Shown here: piece after piece, positions 19,700-21,184 of the stretch
Position numbering within the stretch: the first letter of the stretch is position 1
Layout of the letters: each line of letters starts with the position of its first letter
Origin: Phoronis australis
Lineage: Eukaryota; Phoronida; Phoronidae
Direction: 5' to 3'
DNA length: 21,184 nt
NCBI GenBank assembly: GCA_002633005.1
Contig: NMRA01000594.1
Coordinates: 138,041 to 159,224, forward strand
Program-made: the position numbers and the translations under genes
Notes under the pieces: model-generated
Told to the model about the DNA's origin: nothing
Databases searched by the model: none
What the model saw: only the letters and a program-made list of their open reading frames with translations

Positions 19700-21110
19700 C
19701 TATAAAACGTTGTAAAATTTAATAAATTACGCGACAAGGTTCGATGAAACCCAGTATCTTGGGAATTTATGTTAAGAGTGTCAGTTTTTATTATTAAAGC
19801 TTCGAGTATTTTTAACCGAAAGAAGTCACGTTCCAAAAACCTGACGATGGTATTGTAAACAAAATCTGAACGAGAAATTTTCTGTTTGTGGAGTGTTTGA
19901 AAGTGATCTTTAATTGATTCATTTTGTAAATGCAAAGATAACCGGCTAGATAAAGTACAAGTTTTATAACAAACATACATTGAGTAATCAGTGTTTAAAC
20001 AAATGCATTCGTTGTGTGGGTAATTGAACTGATAAATCAAATCAGTTTTGGCTAGCAATCGGACAGACTTTGAGCACATATTGTTTTTAACAACAAAATC
20101 TTTAGTTTTACGATTTTGGTTATGTATAAATAACTTAAGGCTATCTTCTGGATTAACGGTCTTAACATTATCCTTTTCAAAACTCGTTCATCTTTAATAT
20201 GACGTGAATGGATTTGGTTGCGGTAGAATATTTTCTTGGTACAACCACTTGGTTTTTTTAAACAGACAGGCTTTTGCAAGCGGCTAAAAAATGAAAAGCT
20301 TCATTCAAACGTATTACTGTAACAGTTATTTATCATAATTTGCTTAATGCGATTACACTCAGTGTTGAAGGTTTTGCAGTCTGAGCAAGCCAAACATGCT
20401 CTTTTCAAAAAGTTTATCAAAACAGAGAGTTTATATCTCAGAGGACAGTGGCTAGTTTCATGTAAACGAAAACCATCATATGTCGGTTTCCTGTATACTG
20501 AGGTGTTAATGCCAGATTCACCATAATCAATAAGTACGTCCAGGAACGGTAGCTTGTTTTTAACTGATAATTCATGCGTGAATTTTAATACAGAATTTTG
20601 CTCTAAATCGAGTTTCATCACCATCAGCTTATCATGGTTGGCAATCATAAAAATATCACCAACATACCTGCAGTACACGTTCTGCTGTTCTTGAAGACTA
20701 TCAATAAGCCTAGTTTCAAGGTTGCAGATGTAACAGCCAGACAAAGTTGGTCCGAGGGGTGATCCCATGGATACACCATTGGTTTGTAAATACAGTTTGA
20801 CATCGATGTTTCTAAACGGTACTTTTGTAGTACAAAGTAACAGCAAATCTGGAATTACCTCTTTGAGAATACTGGGACGAGCCAGTGATACATGTCTATA
20901 CAAAAATATATCATAATTTCTACAGTTTCGACAACAGGTAAGTTAGTTAAAAAACTATCAACGTCAAGAGATGCAACATAGGAATTTGGTGTTGCGTCAA
21001 CACTTACACATTGCAATCTACTGTTTCAACTGCAAACTGTAGAAAGATTTTCATGTAGACACCACGAAAGTTTGTTGAACAAACTAACTAAAGCCAAGAA
21101 CAGCTTACTC
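19700..21110 (-). mobile_element. Penelope-like retroelement, 3' part (RT plus endonuclease remnant)
   Basis: On the minus strand, reading from high to low coordinates, YVASLDVDSFLTNLP (about 20985-20940) is the start of the reverse transcriptase palm. A frame change near 20905 is followed by a 200-codon open stretch (20903-20301). This has MGSPLGPTL (about 20768-20742), RYVGDIFMI (about 20666-20640), KLPFLDVLI and SVYRKPTYDGFRLHETSHCP. After another break, a stretch open from about 20180 to 19693 carries KDFVVKNN, AKTDLIYQFNYPHNEC, CTLSSRLSLHL, IKDHFQTLH and FFRLKILEALIIK. This is the order and wording of the linker and GIY-YIG endonuclease region of Penelope-like elements. The catalytic YxDD reads YVGD and the GIY-YIG core (YxGxT before CTL) is degraded, so this copy is inactive. 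The 5' part is lost or lies beyond the window edge. Confidence 0.85.
20301..20903 (-). pseudogene. Reverse transcriptase open stretch of the Penelope-like copy
   Basis: This is the longest uninterrupted coding stretch of the window (about 200 codons). It holds the central and C-terminal RT palm: LLLLCTTKVPF, GVSMGSPLGPTL, then YVGDIF with Gly82 where the first aspartate of the DD pair is expected (codon GGT at 20660-20658). LPFLDVL and VYRKPT follow. The upstream part of the domain continues in another frame, so there is no real start codon here. It is not an intact gene, and loss of the metal-binding aspartate alone would abolish polymerase activity. Confidence 0.85.
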
Positions 21111-21124
21111 TTCAATCAAACATA

Positions 21125-21125
<1 letters not shown>

Positions 21126-21184
<59 letters not shown>
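21126..21184. repeat. (AT)n microsatellite at the window edge
   Basis: About 29 AT dinucleotides run without interruption to the last base, so the true length is unknown. It lies immediately upstream of the 5' end of the recognisable Penelope-like sequence. Confidence 0.97.

Noticed and set aside
1-21184. tRNA genes, rRNA, CRISPR array
   Set aside because: No B-box-containing tRNA cloverleaf, no rRNA-like conserved sequence and no regularly spaced repeat-spacer pattern were found by eye; the one GGTTCGAGTC-like word near 13811 lies inside the retroelement coding remnant.

Overview
The window is eukaryotic, most likely from an invertebrate animal and probably a marine one. It is AT-rich, with split genes bounded by consensus GT/AG splice sites, long introns, Penelope-like retroelements, a cut-and-paste DNA transposon remnant and abundant satellite and microsatellite DNA. 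There is no sign of bacterial gene layout: no operons and no long uninterrupted ORFs apart from retroelement fragments. I cannot name the species. The transposon-encoded protein resembles, from memory, uncharacterised proteins of corals, molluscs and brachiopods.

The one host gene I can support is on the minus strand. It is an ankyrin-repeat gene transcribed from right to left, with five exons at 18020-17922, 17491-17393, 16340-16242, 15648-15550 and 8812-8714. Every one is exactly 99 bp, starts and ends in phase 0, encodes one complete 33-residue ankyrin repeat with an LHYAxLGGN-like core, and has consensus splice sites. A sixth, non-ankyrin candidate exon (84 bp, also phase 0) lies at 5075-4992. 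The first and last exons and the promoter are not identifiable here, so the gene probably extends past the window or is only part-visible.

The large intron between the fourth and fifth ankyrin exons (about 6.7 kb) has been filled by mobile DNA. A 3.5-kb DNA transposon with long imperfect terminal inverted repeats and a TTA target duplication occupies 8832-12370. It carries a broken plus-strand gene of a widespread but uncharacterised invertebrate family. A Penelope-like retroelement fragment with reverse transcriptase and GIY-YIG remnants lies at about 13.2-14.5 kb, and a (GC)n(CA)n tract at 15.13-15.23 kb. A second, different Penelope-like copy occupies the right end (about 19.7-21.1 kb), with a YxGD in place of the catalytic YxDD and a frameshift. 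An (AT)n tract ends the window.

The left third (1-8.7 kb) holds no convincing exon except the 84-bp candidate. It contains a tandem array of roughly 150-bp units in a 453-bp higher-order period, ending in a (GGAC)n tract and a hairpin (1-750). A diverged relative of the same array lies at about 6.64-8.11 kb. There is also an exact 10 x 21-bp minisatellite built on ATCGAT (2831-3040) and a perfect 18-bp-stem inverted repeat around an ambiguous base (5852-5897).
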